Positions 28,931-37,870 are shown, counted from the stretch's first letter. The stretch: DNA of 54,800 nucleotides from an uncultured Pelagibacteraceae bacterium (GCA_902577625.1 CACGZX010000003.1:1-54800); one strand, 5' to 3'. Program-made: numbers and translations. Notes: generated by a model not told the origin, from the sequence alone.

Positions 28931-31587
28931 TGAAAAAATTAGTTTTTAATTTTAAATCAAAAGATACAAAAAAAATAAAATTTCCAAAAAATATCCTAGG
29001 TGGAAAAGGAGCAAATTTAGCTGAAATGGGAAGACTTGGTTATCCTGTTCCTTCGGGATTTACTATTTCTACTGAAGTTTGTGATTTATTTTACAAAAAT
29101 AATAAAAAAATTAGTACAAAAATATTAAAAAATATAAAAGCTGAAATAAAAAATATTGAAAAAGATTCAGGTAAAAAATTTGGTGATTTAAAAAATCCTT
29201 TGCTAGTTTCGGTAAGATCTGGTGCCAGAATTTCAATGCCTGGAATGATGGATACAATATTAAATTTAGGTCTAAATGATGAAACAGTTCTAGCCCTTGC
29301 CAAAAAAACATCAAATGAAAGATTTGCTAAAGATAGCTATAGAAGATTTATTCAAATGTACGCTAATGTTGTATTAGGAGTTGAAAGCTATAATTTTGAA
29401 GAGCTTATTGAAAATTATAAATTAACAAAAGGAGTTTTATTAGATACTGATTTGGATGAAAACGATTGGAATGGTTTAATTAAAGATTTTAAGAACGTTG
29501 TAAAAGAAAAAACAAAAAAAGAATTTCCACAAGATGTTAATGAACAATTAATAGGTGCAATAAAAGCTGTATTTTTATCTTGGCAAAGTAATAGAGCAAA
29601 AGTTTATAGAAAAATTAATCAAATACCCTCTGATTGGGGAACAGCAGTTAATGTTCAGTTAATGGTATTTGGAAATATGGGTCAAGATTGTGCTACAGGA
29701 GTCGTTTTTACAAGAAATCCATCAATAGGTAAAAATGAAATTTATGGAGAATATTTAATCAATGCACAAGGAGAAGATGTTGTTGCGGGCACTAGAACTC
29801 CACAATACATAACAAGAAAAGCTAGAATTGAGGCTAAGAGAACAGAGAGGTCAATGGAAGAGTCAATGCCCATTGTTTTTAAAGAATTATATAAAATTTT
29901 AAAGAATTTAGAAAAATATTATAGAGATATGCAGGATGTTGAGTTTACAGTCGAAAAAAATAAGCTTTGGATATTACAAACAAGATCAGGAAAAAGAACA
30001 GCCAAATCTTCTGTTAAGATTGCGGTTGATATGGTTAAAGAAAAATTAATTTCAAAAAAAATTGCTGTCACAAGAATAGACCCACATTCTCTAGATACAC
30101 TTTTACACCCTACTTTAGACGAAAAAAGTAAAATAAATGTTATTGCAAAAGGTTTACCAGCCTCTCCTGGTGCAGCAAGTGGAAAAGTAGTTTTTTCATC
30201 CGACGAAGCAGAGAGACTTAATGAAATGATGCAAGATTCAATTTTAGTTAGAGTAGAAACCTCCCCTGAAGATATACATGGAATGCACGCAGCAAAAGGA
30301 ATACTAACTTCAAGAGGTGGAATGACAAGTCACGCAGCAGTAGTTGCAAGAGGAATGGGTAGACCATGTGTTTCTGGCTCAAGTGAAATTGACATTAATT
30401 ATGATAAAAAAATTTTTAAAACTAGCTCTATAGAGATAAAAGAAGGTGATTTAATAACAATAGATGGATCCACAGGAAGGATTATTAAAGGAGAAGTTCC
30501 AAAAATAAAACCTGAAATTTCAGGAGATTTTTCAAAGTTAATGAGCTGGGCAGATAGTTTTAGAAAATTAAAGGTAAGAACAAATTCTGAAACTTCATTA
30601 GATACTAAGACTGCAAGAGATTTTGGAGCAGAAGGAATAGGCCTATGTAGGACTGAGCACATGTTTTTCGATGAAGAAAGAATTTTGTCTGTAAGAGAAA
30701 TGATACTTTCAAAAACCACAGAAGATAGAAATAAAGCTTTAGAAAAACTTTTGCCCCATCAGAAGAATGATTTTGTTGAAATATTTAAAATTATGAAAGG
30801 TCTGCCTGTTACAGTAAGATTACTAGACCCACCTTTACATGAATTTCTTCCAAGAACTGAAAAAGAAAAAAATGAATTAGCAAATAAATTAAAATTACCT
30901 ATTAAGGAAGTTGAAACTAGAATTAACGAGTTGCACGAACAAAATCCAATGTTAGGGCACAGAGGTTGTAGATTGGGAATTTCTTTTCCCGAAATTTATG
31001 AAATGCAATGTAGAGCAATATTTGAAGCTTTAACAGATTTAAAAAAGAAAAAAATCAAATCTGCTTTTCCTGAGATCATGATACCTTTAGTTTCAACCGA
31101 GGCTGAAATAAAAATTATGAAAGATCTTGTAATAAGAACAGCAAAAAAAGTTCAGAATGAAAACAAAATTAAGATTAAATTTCTAGTTGGAACTATGATT
31201 GAATTGCCTAGAGCAGCAATAAAGGCTAAAGATTTAGCAAAACATGCAGAGTTTTTTAGTTTTGGCACAAATGATTTAACACAAACTGCATTTGGAATTA
31301 GTAGAGATGATAGTGGTAAGTTTTTAAATGACTATATTGAAAATAAAATTTTTGATATTGATCCTTTTGTTTCAATAGATGAAGGTGTGGGGGATTTAAT
31401 CAAGATTGCTTCTGAAAAAGGAAAAAAACAAAATAAAAATATAAAATTAGGAATATGTGGAGAACATGGGGGAGATCCAAAAAGTATATATTTTTGTTCA
31501 GATGCTGGATTAGACTACGTTTCTTGTTCACCTTATAGAGTACCTGTAGCAAGACTTGCTGCAGCACAAGCTCAATTAAAAAAATAA
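28930..31587 (+). CDS. ppdK: pyruvate, phosphate dikinase
   Basis: 885 residues, starting at GTG. Reversible pyruvate + ATP + Pi to PEP + AMP + PPi. N-terminal ATP-grasp domain (GGKGANLAEMGRLGYPVPSGFTI; VSVRSGARISMPGMMDTILNLG), central phospho-His domain with His468 in SRGGMTSHAAVVARGMGRPC, and C-terminal TIM barrel (FGAEGIGLCRTEHMFF, GHRGCRLG, SFGTNDLTQTAFG, CGEHGGD). In organisms with unusual glycolysis it replaces or complements pyruvate kinase; which applies here cannot be told from the window. Cotranscribed with glyQS by position. Confidence 0.96.
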   Translation: MKKLVFNFKSKDTKKIKFPKNILGGKGANLAEMGRLGYPVPSGFTISTEVCDLFYKNNKKISTKILKNIKAEIKNIEKDSGKKFGDLKNPLLVSVRSGARISMPGMMDTILNLGLNDETVLALAKKTSNERFAKDSYRRFIQMYANVVLGVESYNFEELIENYKLTKGVLLDTDLDENDWNGLIKDFKNVVKEKTKKEFPQDVNEQLIGAIKAVFLSWQSNRAKVYRKINQIPSDWGTAVNVQLMVFGNMGQDCATGVVFTRNPSIGKNEIYGEYLINAQGEDVVAGTRTPQYITRKARIEAKRTERSMEESMPIVFKELYKILKNLEKYYRDMQDVEFTVEKNKLWILQTRSGKRTAKSSVKIAVDMVKEKLISKKIAVTRIDPHSLDTLLHPTLDEKSKINVIAKGLPASPGAASGKVVFSSDEAERLNEMMQDSILVRVETSPEDIHGMHAAKGILTSRGGMTSHAAVVARGMGRPCVSGSSEIDINYDKKIFKTSSIEIKEGDLITIDGSTGRIIKGEVPKIKPEISGDFSKLMSWADSFRKLKVRTNSETSLDTKTARDFGAEGIGLCRTEHMFFDEERILSVREMILSKTTEDRNKALEKLLPHQKNDFVEIFKIMKGLPVTVRLLDPPLHEFLPRTEKEKNELANKLKLPIKEVETRINELHEQNPMLGHRGCRLGISFPEIYEMQCRAIFEALTDLKKKKIKSAFPEIMIPLVSTEAEIKIMKDLVIRTAKKVQNENKIKIKFLVGTMIELPRAAIKAKDLAKHAEFFSFGTNDLTQTAFGISRDDSGKFLNDYIENKIFDIDPFVSIDEGVGDLIKIASEKGKKQNKNIKLGICGEHGGDPKSIYFCSDAGLDYVSCSPYRVPVARLAAAQAQLKK

Positions 31588-31593
31588 TTTTTT

Positions 31594-32430
31594 TTAAATC
31601 TCTAGTTTTAAATCTAATGCTCGCGCACTATGAGTTATTGATCCAACAGAAATTCTATCTACCCCTGTTTTGGAAATATTTTTTACTGTCTTCAAAGTAA
31701 TATTACCTGATGCCTCAGTTTCATAATATTTTTTAGCTATTCGCACTCCTTCTCTGAGTGATTTGATATTCATATTGTCAAATAAAACTCTATCAAATTT
31801 TAAACCAACTATTTTTTTTAATTGATTAAGATTATCGATTTCTACAGTAATTTTTTTTCCTTTTTTAAATTTAATTGCATTTTTTATTATTTCTCCAATA
31901 TTTTTATTTGCCGCTATATGATTGTCTTTAATTAAAAATTCATCGCTTAAATTAAACCTATGATTTTCTCCTCCACCAAGTTTAACTGCATATTTTTGTA
32001 TAACTCTTAAATTTGGTATAGTTTTTCTAGTGCAACAGATTTTGGTTTTTTTATTAACTTTTTTTACGAAACTTTTGGTTTTAGTAGCAATACCTGAAAT
32101 ATGAGATACAAAATTTAGCGCAACTCTTTCGCTAATTAATATATTTTTTATATTACCTTCAACAATTGCAATTAAATCTCCTTTTTTTATTTGAGAGCCT
32201 TCTTTTTTTTTTATTTTAATTTTAATTTTTCTATCAATTAATTTAAAAGTTTGTTTTGCAAATTCTAGTCCACCTATTATTCCTGCTTGGTTTGATAATA
32301 ACTTTGCTTTTTTTTTAGTATTACTTCTTAGTAAACTTGAAGTAATATCACCCGAAGGATATAAATCTTCATTTAAAGCTAGTTTACAAACATTTATAAT
32401 AAAATTTTTACTTAATTTAATTTTTGGCAC
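31594..32430 (-). CDS. nadC: nicotinate-nucleotide pyrophosphorylase (quinolinate phosphoribosyltransferase)
   Basis: 278 residues. Converts quinolinate + PRPP to nicotinate mononucleotide. Motifs: ALNEDLYPSGDITSSLL at the N-terminus, ERVALNFVSHISGIATKT, CCTRKTIPNLRVIQKYAVKLGGGENHR, and VLFDNMNIKSLREGV and EASGNITLKTVK near the end. Follows nadA by 5 bp on the minus strand. Convergent with ppdK across 6 bp of A/T-only sequence. Confidence 0.95.
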   Translation of the reverse strand: MPKIKLSKNFIINVCKLALNEDLYPSGDITSSLLRSNTKKKAKLLSNQAGIIGGLEFAKQTFKLIDRKIKIKIKKKEGSQIKKGDLIAIVEGNIKNILISERVALNFVSHISGIATKTKSFVKKVNKKTKICCTRKTIPNLRVIQKYAVKLGGGENHRFNLSDEFLIKDNHIAANKNIGEIIKNAIKFKKGKKITVEIDNLNQLKKIVGLKFDRVLFDNMNIKSLREGVRIAKKYYETEASGNITLKTVKNISKTGVDRISVGSITHSARALDLKLEI

Positions 32431-32435
32431 AGACT

Positions 32436-33425
32436 TTATCTGCCTATCTCTGCCATTCTTTCTACAGACTTTCTTGCTTTTTCTATAGTTTCTTTATTCA
32501 TAATTATTTCATTTGTCTCATTTTCTAAACAATCAAGAATCTTTGGAAGTGTAATTTTTTTCATATGTGGACAAAGGTTGCATGGTCTTATAAATTTTAC
32601 ATTAGGATTGTCAATTTGAACATTATCGCTCATCGAACATTCTGTTACCATCATAACTTTTTCTGGTTGGTTATCTTTAACATATTTTATCATACCACTT
32701 GTTGAACCGGCAAAATCACTTGCTTTAATTACATCAGGAGGACATTCAGGATGAGCAATAATCTTTATTCCAGGATTATTATTTCTAATTTCATTTATTT
32801 CTTCATCATTGAATTGTTCATGAACTTCACATGTGCCTTTCCATGAAATAATTTCTACATCTGTTTGTGAAGCAACATATTTAGCCAAAAAATCATCTGG
32901 TAAGAAAATAACCTTTTTTACTCTTAAAGACTCTACAATTTTTACAGCATTAGCTGATGTACAACATACATCTGTTTCAGCTTTTACTTCGGCAGATGTA
33001 TTAACGTAAGAAACAACTGGAACTCCAGGATATTTTTTTTTTAGGTTTCTAACATCTTCACCAGTAATTGACGAAGATAGAGAACAACCCGCGCTCATAT
33101 CTGGAAGAAGAATTTTTTTTTCTGGACTCATCAGTTTTGCAGTTTCCGCCATAAAATGAACTCCACACATTACAATAATATCAGCTTTAGTTTTTGCCGC
33201 CTCAATAGCAAGCGCTAGAGAGTCTGCTGAAAAATCTGAAATGCCATGATATATTTCCGGTGTTTGATAATTGTGGGCAAGAATTACAGCATTCTTTTTT
33301 TTTTTTAATTTATTTATTTCGTAAATATATGGGGCATGAATTGCCCATTCTATTTCTGGTATAGTTTTTGAGACTTTCCGATAAATTGGATCAGTTGCTT
33401 TTTTTATCTCTGCATTAACTTCCAT
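32436..33425 (-). CDS. nadA: quinolinate synthase NadA
   Basis: About 329 residues from the ATG at 33425; the ORF track's TTG at 33440 adds five residues and is less likely. A [4Fe-4S] enzyme that condenses iminoaspartate with DHAP. AVILAHNYQTPEIY, MCGVHFMAETAKLM, ETDVCCTSANA, HPECPPDV and RPCNLCPHMKKITL carry the expected cluster cysteines. nadB (L-aspartate oxidase), often adjacent to nadA/nadC, is missing between or around them here; an aspartate dehydrogenase or distant nadB would have to supply iminoaspartate. Confidence 0.94.
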   Translation of the reverse strand: MEVNAEIKKATDPIYRKVSKTIPEIEWAIHAPYIYEINKLKKKKNAVILAHNYQTPEIYHGISDFSADSLALAIEAAKTKADIIVMCGVHFMAETAKLMSPEKKILLPDMSAGCSLSSSITGEDVRNLKKKYPGVPVVSYVNTSAEVKAETDVCCTSANAVKIVESLRVKKVIFLPDDFLAKYVASQTDVEIISWKGTCEVHEQFNDEEINEIRNNNPGIKIIAHPECPPDVIKASDFAGSTSGMIKYVKDNQPEKVMMVTECSMSDNVQIDNPNVKFIRPCNLCPHMKKITLPKILDCLENETNEIIMNKETIEKARKSVERMAEIGR

Positions 33426-33441
33426 ATCAAAACTTACCAAC

Positions 33442-33470
33442 TTGAAATTGAATTGTCATTACTTTATTCT
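33442..33470 (+). promoter_or_regulatory. putative promoter of tRNA-Leu
   Basis: TTGAAA, 17-bp spacer, TATTCT, ending 12 bp before the tRNA 5' end, with a GC-richer GACGC stretch after the -10 box as in many stable RNA promoters. Read by eye. Confidence 0.4.
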
Positions 33471-33482
33471 GACGCATTAAAT

Positions 33483-33568
33483 GCGGTCATGCTGAAATTG
33501 GTAGACAGGCACGGTTGAGGGCCGTGTGGGCTTAGCCCATGAGAGTTCAAATCTCTCTGACCGCACCA
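33483..33568 (+). tRNA. tRNA-Leu (anticodon GAG)
   Basis: 86 nt class II tRNA with encoded CCA. Acceptor GCGGTCA/TGACCGC is perfect; anticodon arm CACGG-TTGAGGG-CCGTG gives GAG (reads CUU/CUC); long variable arm TGGGC-TTA-GCCCA; T-arm GAGAG-TTCAAAT-CTCTC. It lies between divergent nadA and the small secreted ORF on the minus strand. Confidence 0.95.
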
Positions 33569-33591
33569 AATTTAGATAGATACAAATAGTT

Positions 33592-33804
33592 TTATCTTTG
33601 AATTGTTAATGGGCAAAGTTGTGTATTAGCAATTGTTATTGCTACATCAGAACCCAAGCAATTATAAATACAAATTTTGTTAAAGCCTGATATATATTCA
33701 CTTTTTTTAAAACATGTAACAGCTGCATCAGCAACCATAACTGGATAGATTGTTGAAAAAGTTAAAGCTAAAGTAGCTAACAAAAATACTTTTATTCTTT
33801 TCAT
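33592..33804 (-). CDS. small secreted four-cysteine protein, function unknown
   Basis: 70 residues. A signal peptide (MKRIKVFLLATLALTFSTIYPVMVADA, cleavage probably after ADA) is followed by a mature peptide of about 43 residues with Cys31, Cys45, Cys49 and Cys64 in CFKK-x-GFNKICIYNCLG-x-ITI-x-LCPL. Four cysteines after export suggest two disulfides. I recall similar short TCF..NKICYYDC..ITI..LCPL proteins in marine alphaproteobacterial and phage genomes, but cannot verify that here. Signal sequence and organised cysteines argue for a real gene. It begins 33 bp beyond the tmRNA coding piece on the same strand. Confidence 0.7.
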   Translation of the reverse strand: MKRIKVFLLATLALTFSTIYPVMVADAAVTCFKKSEYISGFNKICIYNCLGSDVAITIANTQLCPLTIQR

Positions 33805-33837
33805 AAATGAATATTAACACTCTTATGGATTTTTATA

Positions 33838-34082
33838 AAGGGGCGTTCTGTTGCCAGGTGCCCCAAACCCCGTAACTTAATTAATAAATTAATTAAGCTG
33901 CAATTGCGTAACTTTCGTTAGCATTTATAATTTAGCCCATTACGGCGGAACAATACCGAACGAAAGAACAACTTTTAGACACTCGTCGATTCTGATTCAC
34001 CCCCATAAGTTGAAATTGGTGGAGGTGGTGGGTACTGCCCCCACGTCCGCAATGCTTATTACGAAATTCGTTTATCGTCGTA
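33838..34082 (-). ncRNA. ssrA: tmRNA, permuted two-piece alphaproteobacterial form
   Basis: On the minus strand the acceptor piece comes first and ends GTGGG-GGCAGTA-CCCAC-CACCTCC-A-CCA (3' end at 34017). A 12-nt spacer (34005-34016) follows, then the coding piece starts GGGGGTG at 34004, which pairs with CACCTCC to close the tRNA-like acceptor stem. The tag frame GCTAACGAAAGTTACGCAATTGCAGCTTAA (33922-33893) gives ANESYAIAA, close to E. coli ANDENYALAA. The coding piece ends with the stem GGGGC/GCCCC (33840-33864). The T-loop lacks TTC, as I recall for alphaproteobacterial tmRNAs. The outer 5' end is approximate. It rescues stalled ribosomes with SmpB. Confidence 0.92.
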
Positions 34083-34096
34083 GTTGGAAAACCAAC
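34083..34096 (-). other. small hairpin at the 5' edge of the tmRNA precursor
   Basis: GTTGG-TTTT-CCAAC (minus strand) is a perfect 5-bp stem with a 4-nt loop that begins at the predicted transcription start and ends next to the acceptor piece. It may be a removed leader of the precursor. Confidence 0.35.
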
Positions 34097-34102
34097 ATTA
34101 TT

Positions 34103-34130
34103 AATATAAAAGTAAATTTAATAGATTCAA
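34103..34130 (-). promoter_or_regulatory. putative promoter of tmRNA
   Basis: Minus strand TTGAAT, 16-bp spacer, TATATT, placing the start near 34096, just before the acceptor piece. It shares the 58-bp region with the divergent thyX start. By-eye match. Confidence 0.45.
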
Positions 34131-34140
34131 TATTTTATTC

Positions 34141-35088
34141 ATGAAATTAACTAAAGAACAAGAACAAGAGATTAAAGAGCAACAAAGCCAAGAAACTAGC
34201 ACAAAAAGAGTTACAGCACCTGAGCTTGAAAAAATACTTTATGAAGCAATACCCATTCTGGATCATGGTTTTGTAAGAGTTGTTGATTATATGGGTAATG
34301 ACACATCTATTGTTCAGGCAGCTAGAGTTTCTTATGGAAAAGGAACTAAAAAAGTTTCAACTGATTCAGGTTTGATAAAATATTTAATGAGACACTGGCA
34401 CAGTACTCCATTTGAAATGTGTGAAATAAAGTACCATGTAAAGCTTCCGATATTTATTGCTCGACAATGGATTAGACATAGAACAGCAAATGTTAATGAA
34501 TATTCTGCAAGATATTCAATTTTAGATAAAGAGTTTTATTTACCCAAATCAGACCATTTGGCTGCCCAATCTCAAAGCAACAGGCAAGGAAGAGGAGATG
34601 TGCTCCAAGGAGAACAAGCCAAAAAAGTTTTAGATCTTTTAAAAAATGATGCAGAACAAACTTACAATAATTATGAAATGATGCTCAATGAGCGTTATGA
34701 TGGTTCTGTAATAGACGAAAAAGGAGTTGGTCTAGCGAGAGAACTTGCTAGAATGAATTTAACTTTGAATACCTATACTCAATGGTATTGGAAAACTGAT
34801 TTACTTAATCTAATGAACTTTTTAAGATTAAGAGCAGATCATCATGCGCAGTATGAAATAAGAACTTATGCTGAAACAATGTTAGACACATTAAAAAAAT
34901 GGGTACCAATAACATATGAAGCATTTATGGATTATAGGGTAGGTGGCACTGAAGTGTCAGCAAAAGGAAAAACTATATTACAAAAATTAATTAAAGGTGA
35001 AGAAGTTAACTTAGAACAATCCGGTCTATCAAAAAGAGAATGGAATGAATTAATGATTGCTTTTGATCTTAAAGATAAGTTGATTTAA
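34141..35088 (+). CDS. thyX: FAD-dependent thymidylate synthase ThyX
   Basis: 315 residues. The ThyX motif RHRX7S is present as [11 protein letters not shown] (112-122), followed by [30 protein letters not shown] precedes it. It methylates dUMP using methylene-THF and FAD/NADPH, releasing THF rather than dihydrofolate, so it does not oblige the cell to have DHFR. The N-terminal 20 residues are Glu/Gln-rich and probably disordered. The 3' end overlaps the convergent Mrp gene by 20 bp. Confidence 0.95.
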   Translation: MKLTKEQEQEIKEQQSQETSTKRVTAPELEKILYEAIPILDHGFVRVVDYMGNDTSIVQAARVSYGKGTKKVSTDSGLIKYLMRHWHSTPFEMCEIKYHVKLPIFIARQWIRHRTANVNEYSARYSILDKEFYLPKSDHLAAQSQSNRQGRGDVLQGEQAKKVLDLLKNDAEQTYNNYEMMLNERYDGSVIDEKGVGLARELARMNLTLNTYTQWYWKTDLLNLMNFLRLRADHHAQYEIRTYAETMLDTLKKWVPITYEAFMDYRVGGTEVSAKGKTILQKLIKGEEVNLEQSGLSKREWNELMIAFDLKDKLI

Positions 35089-35860
35089 TTTTTTCTGCCA
35101 AATTAAGATATATTTTTGAAATTTCGTGTTCTGGCTTACTCTCTACGATTGGAGTTCCAAGGTCGCCTAGTTTTCCAACCTCAGGATTAATTGGGATTTC
35201 TCCTAAAAATTCTTTATTAAATTCTTCTGAAGTTCTTTTAACACCTCCTTCTCCAAAAATTGGATATTTTTTTCCATCGTCACCAGTAAAGTGGCTCATG
35301 TTATCTATTAAACCAATTATTTTTACTCCAAGTTTATCAAACATAGCTATTCCACGTTTTACATCCTGCAATGCAATTTCTTGTGGAGTAGAAATAATAA
35401 TGACTCCATCCATTTTTATTTCTTGGGAAAAAGTAAGTTGAGTATCTCCCGTTCCTGGTGGCATGTCTACAATTATAAAATCTAAATCTTTCCAAGAAAC
35501 TTTTTGGGTAAAAGTTTTTATAGCACTTGTTACCATTGGACCCCTCCATATCATTGGAGTTTGTTCTTCAGTTAAAAAACCAATAGACATACATTGAATG
35601 TCATACTTTAAAATCGGGTTTAAAGTTTTGCCATCACTTTTAGGTTTTTCATTTATTGAAAATAATTTTGGCAGTGAAGGCCCATAAATATCTGCGTCTA
35701 ACAGTCCAACTTTGCATCCTATTTTTTTTAATGCAATTGCAATATTTGTAGCAAATGTAGATTTACCAACACCACCTTTTGCACTTGAAATCGCTATTGT
35801 AAATTTTGTTCCATTAATAGGGTTTTTTTCAAAGGATTTTTGTCGCGGTTTTGTATCCAT
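35069..35860 (-). CDS. Mrp/ApbC-family P-loop ATPase (iron-sulfur carrier type), short
   Basis: 263 residues. Deviant Walker A KGGVGKST at 28-35, then [35 protein letters not shown] and [15 protein letters not shown] are family hallmarks. Two parts common in relatives are missing: the N-terminal MIP18 (DUF59) domain, and the CxxC that usually follows ENMS(Y/H)F to hold a bridging cluster (here [19 protein letters not shown]). Loss of the CxxC is, I believe, seen in other alphaproteobacteria. Probably helps Fe-S protein assembly, with mechanism uncertain. Confidence 0.88.
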   Translation of the reverse strand: MDTKPRQKSFEKNPINGTKFTIAISSAKGGVGKSTFATNIAIALKKIGCKVGLLDADIYGPSLPKLFSINEKPKSDGKTLNPILKYDIQCMSIGFLTEEQTPMIWRGPMVTSAIKTFTQKVSWKDLDFIIVDMPPGTGDTQLTFSQEIKMDGVIIISTPQEIALQDVKRGIAMFDKLGVKIIGLIDNMSHFTGDDGKKYPIFGEGGVKRTSEEFNKEFLGEIPINPEVGKLGDLGTPIVESKPEHEISKIYLNLAEKIKSTYL

Positions 35861-35874
35861 TAATCCAACTTACC

Positions 35875-35902
35875 TTGTTTTTCCTGATAAAGACACTATA
35901 TA
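35875..35902 (+). promoter_or_regulatory. putative promoter of hflKC-degP
   Basis: TTGTTT, 16-bp spacer, TATATA in the 51-bp gap between divergent mrp and hflK; the predicted start is only a few bases before the hflK ATG, implying a very short or absent leader. By-eye match. Confidence 0.35.
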
Positions 35903-35911
35903 CATTGTCAT

Positions 35912-36997
35912 ATGAGCGATTTCAAAAATCAAAGTCCATGGGGATCTCCTCCAGGGGGAGGAAATGGTGACGGGTTTAGAAGAGGACCGACCCCGCCAGA
36001 TATTGATGAAATTGTAAAAAATATCCAAGATAAAATAAAAAGATTTATTCCAGGTGGAAGTGCATCTGGAGGAAAACCAATAGTTTTTGGTTTAATAATA
36101 TTATTAATTATTTGGGCCTTGAGCGGTCTTTACAGAGTTTTGCCTGATGAACAAGGTGTAGTTTTAAGATTTGGTAAATTTGTTAAAACAACTCAACCAG
36201 GTTTGAATTATCACATACCTTTTCCAGTTGAAAGTGTTCTTACTCCTAAAGTTACCAAAGTAAATAGAATAGATATTGGATTTAGATCAGAAAGAGATAG
36301 TGGATTTGGATCTAGCGGTGTAGCAGATGTTCCAGAAGAAAGCTTAATGTTAACAGGAGACGAAAATATTGTGAACATAGACTTTTCTGTATTTTGGGTA
36401 ATTAAAGACGCAGGAAATTTTTTATTTAAAATCCAGGACCCAGAAGGAACAGTTAAAGCTGCTGCAGAAACAGCCATGAGAGAAGTTATTGCTCGATCAA
36501 ACATTCAGCCAATTTTAACTGAAGGAAGATCAAAAATAGAGATAGATACTCAAGAAATTATTCAAAACATTTTGGATGAATACACTTCCGGAATACAGAT
36601 TACACAAGTTCAAACACAAAAAGCCGATCCACCTGATCAAGTTATTGATGCGTTTAGAGATGTTCAAGCTGCAAGAGCAGATATGGAAAGATCTAAAAAC
36701 GAAGCTGAAGCTTATGCTAATGATGTAATTCCAAGAGCACGTGGAGAAGCTGCAAAAATTTTACAAGCTGCAGAAGCATACAAAAAAGAGGTTGTTGCAA
36801 GAGCAGAAGGTGAGGCAAGTAGATTTGTGTCAATCTATAATGAATATGCTAAAGCAAAACAAGTTACTCAAGAGAGAATGTATCTTGAAACTATGGAAAA
36901 AGTTTTGGCTGATATTGATAAGGTTATAATCGATAAGAACGCAGGATCAGGAGTAGTTCCATATCTGCCCCTACCAGAATTGAAAAAGGTAAATTAA
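35912..36997 (+). CDS. hflK: FtsH modulator HflK
   Basis: 361 residues. Gly/Pro-rich cytoplasmic N-terminus (SPWGSPPGGGNGDGFRRGPTPP), one membrane helix (about 54-73) and a periplasmic SPFH/band 7 domain (YRVLPDEQGVVLRFGKF...PGLNYHIPFPVE), then an Ala/Glu-rich helix and C-terminal VVPYLPLPEL. HflK and HflC form a cage around FtsH and restrain its proteolysis of membrane proteins. It abuts hflC with no gap. Confidence 0.95.
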   Translation: MSDFKNQSPWGSPPGGGNGDGFRRGPTPPDIDEIVKNIQDKIKRFIPGGSASGGKPIVFGLIILLIIWALSGLYRVLPDEQGVVLRFGKFVKTTQPGLNYHIPFPVESVLTPKVTKVNRIDIGFRSERDSGFGSSGVADVPEESLMLTGDENIVNIDFSVFWVIKDAGNFLFKIQDPEGTVKAAAETAMREVIARSNIQPILTEGRSKIEIDTQEIIQNILDEYTSGIQITQVQTQKADPPDQVIDAFRDVQAARADMERSKNEAEAYANDVIPRARGEAAKILQAAEAYKKEVVARAEGEASRFVSIYNEYAKAKQVTQERMYLETMEKVLADIDKVIIDKNAGSGVVPYLPLPELKKVN

Positions 36998-37861
36998 ATG
37001 AAAAAAATTTTATTACCAATAATTATAGTATTAGGGGTAACAGCTTTCTTTTCAATTTTTATTGTTAAAGAAATTAATCAAGCAATAGTTCTTCAATTTG
37101 GAGATCCAAAAAGGATTATTTCCACTCCAGGAATTAATTTTAAAATTCCTTTTATTCAAAATGTAGTTTTCTTAGATAAAAGAATATTAAATTTAGATGC
37201 TCCACCAGAAGAAGTAATTGCATCAGATCAAAAAAGATTAATAGTTGATGCGTTTGCAAGATTTCAAATAGTTGATCCCTTGAAATTTTATATTTCTGTA
37301 GGAAATGAAAGAGTAGCTAGATCGCGTTTATCAACAATTATAAACTCAAGAATTAGAAGTGTTTTAGGAACACAAAGATTACAAACATTATTATCTGCAG
37401 ACAGAACAAATCAAATGGCATTAATACAAGATGGAGTAAATAATGAGGCAGAAAAATTTGGTATTAAAATTGTGGATGTAAGAATTAAAAGGGCAGACCT
37501 TCCACCTGCAAACAGTGAAGCAATTTATAGAAGAATGCAAACGGAAAGAAATAGAGAAGCTAAGGAATTTAGAGCCAAAGGTGCAGAAATGGCAATAACT
37601 ATTACTTCAACTGCAGATAAAGAAGTTACAGTAATTTTGGCAGAAGCTGAGAAACAATCTCAGATTATGAAAGGAGAAGGTGACGGTCAAAGAAATAAAA
37701 TATTTGCAGACGCCTTCGGAAAAGATCCTGATTTTTTTGCATTTTATAGAGCAATGCAGGCTTATGAAAAAGCTTTAATAGGAGGAGAAACATCTTTGAT
37801 ATTATCTCCAGATAGTGAATTCTTTAAATTCTTTGGAAATATAAAAGCAAAATTAGATTAG
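36998..37861 (+). CDS. hflC: FtsH modulator HflC
   Basis: 287 residues. N-terminal membrane segment (KILLPIIIVLGVTAFFSIFIV) and SPFH domain with the family stretch INQAIVLQFGDPKRIISTPGINFKIPFIQNVVFLDKRILNLD and ITDxRIKRADLP-like KIVDVRIKRADLPPANSEAIYRRMQTER. The C-terminal SPDSEFFKFF is typical. Partner of HflK, translated directly after it. Confidence 0.95.
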   Translation: MKKILLPIIIVLGVTAFFSIFIVKEINQAIVLQFGDPKRIISTPGINFKIPFIQNVVFLDKRILNLDAPPEEVIASDQKRLIVDAFARFQIVDPLKFYISVGNERVARSRLSTIINSRIRSVLGTQRLQTLLSADRTNQMALIQDGVNNEAEKFGIKIVDVRIKRADLPPANSEAIYRRMQTERNREAKEFRAKGAEMAITITSTADKEVTVILAEAEKQSQIMKGEGDGQRNKIFADAFGKDPDFFAFYRAMQAYEKALIGGETSLILSPDSEFFKFFGNIKAKLD

Positions 37862-37870
37862 TAATTTAAG

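Noticed and set aside
31570-31612. A-run/T-run between ppdK and nadC as a bidirectional terminator
   Set aside because: The possible stem (TTAAAAAAA/TTTTTTTAA) is A/T only and could arise from base composition alone.
33960-34100. Degenerate tRNA, suggested by an isolated T-arm and CCA
   Set aside because: The CCA-ending half is the acceptor piece of the permuted tmRNA; its partner half is found 12 nt away.
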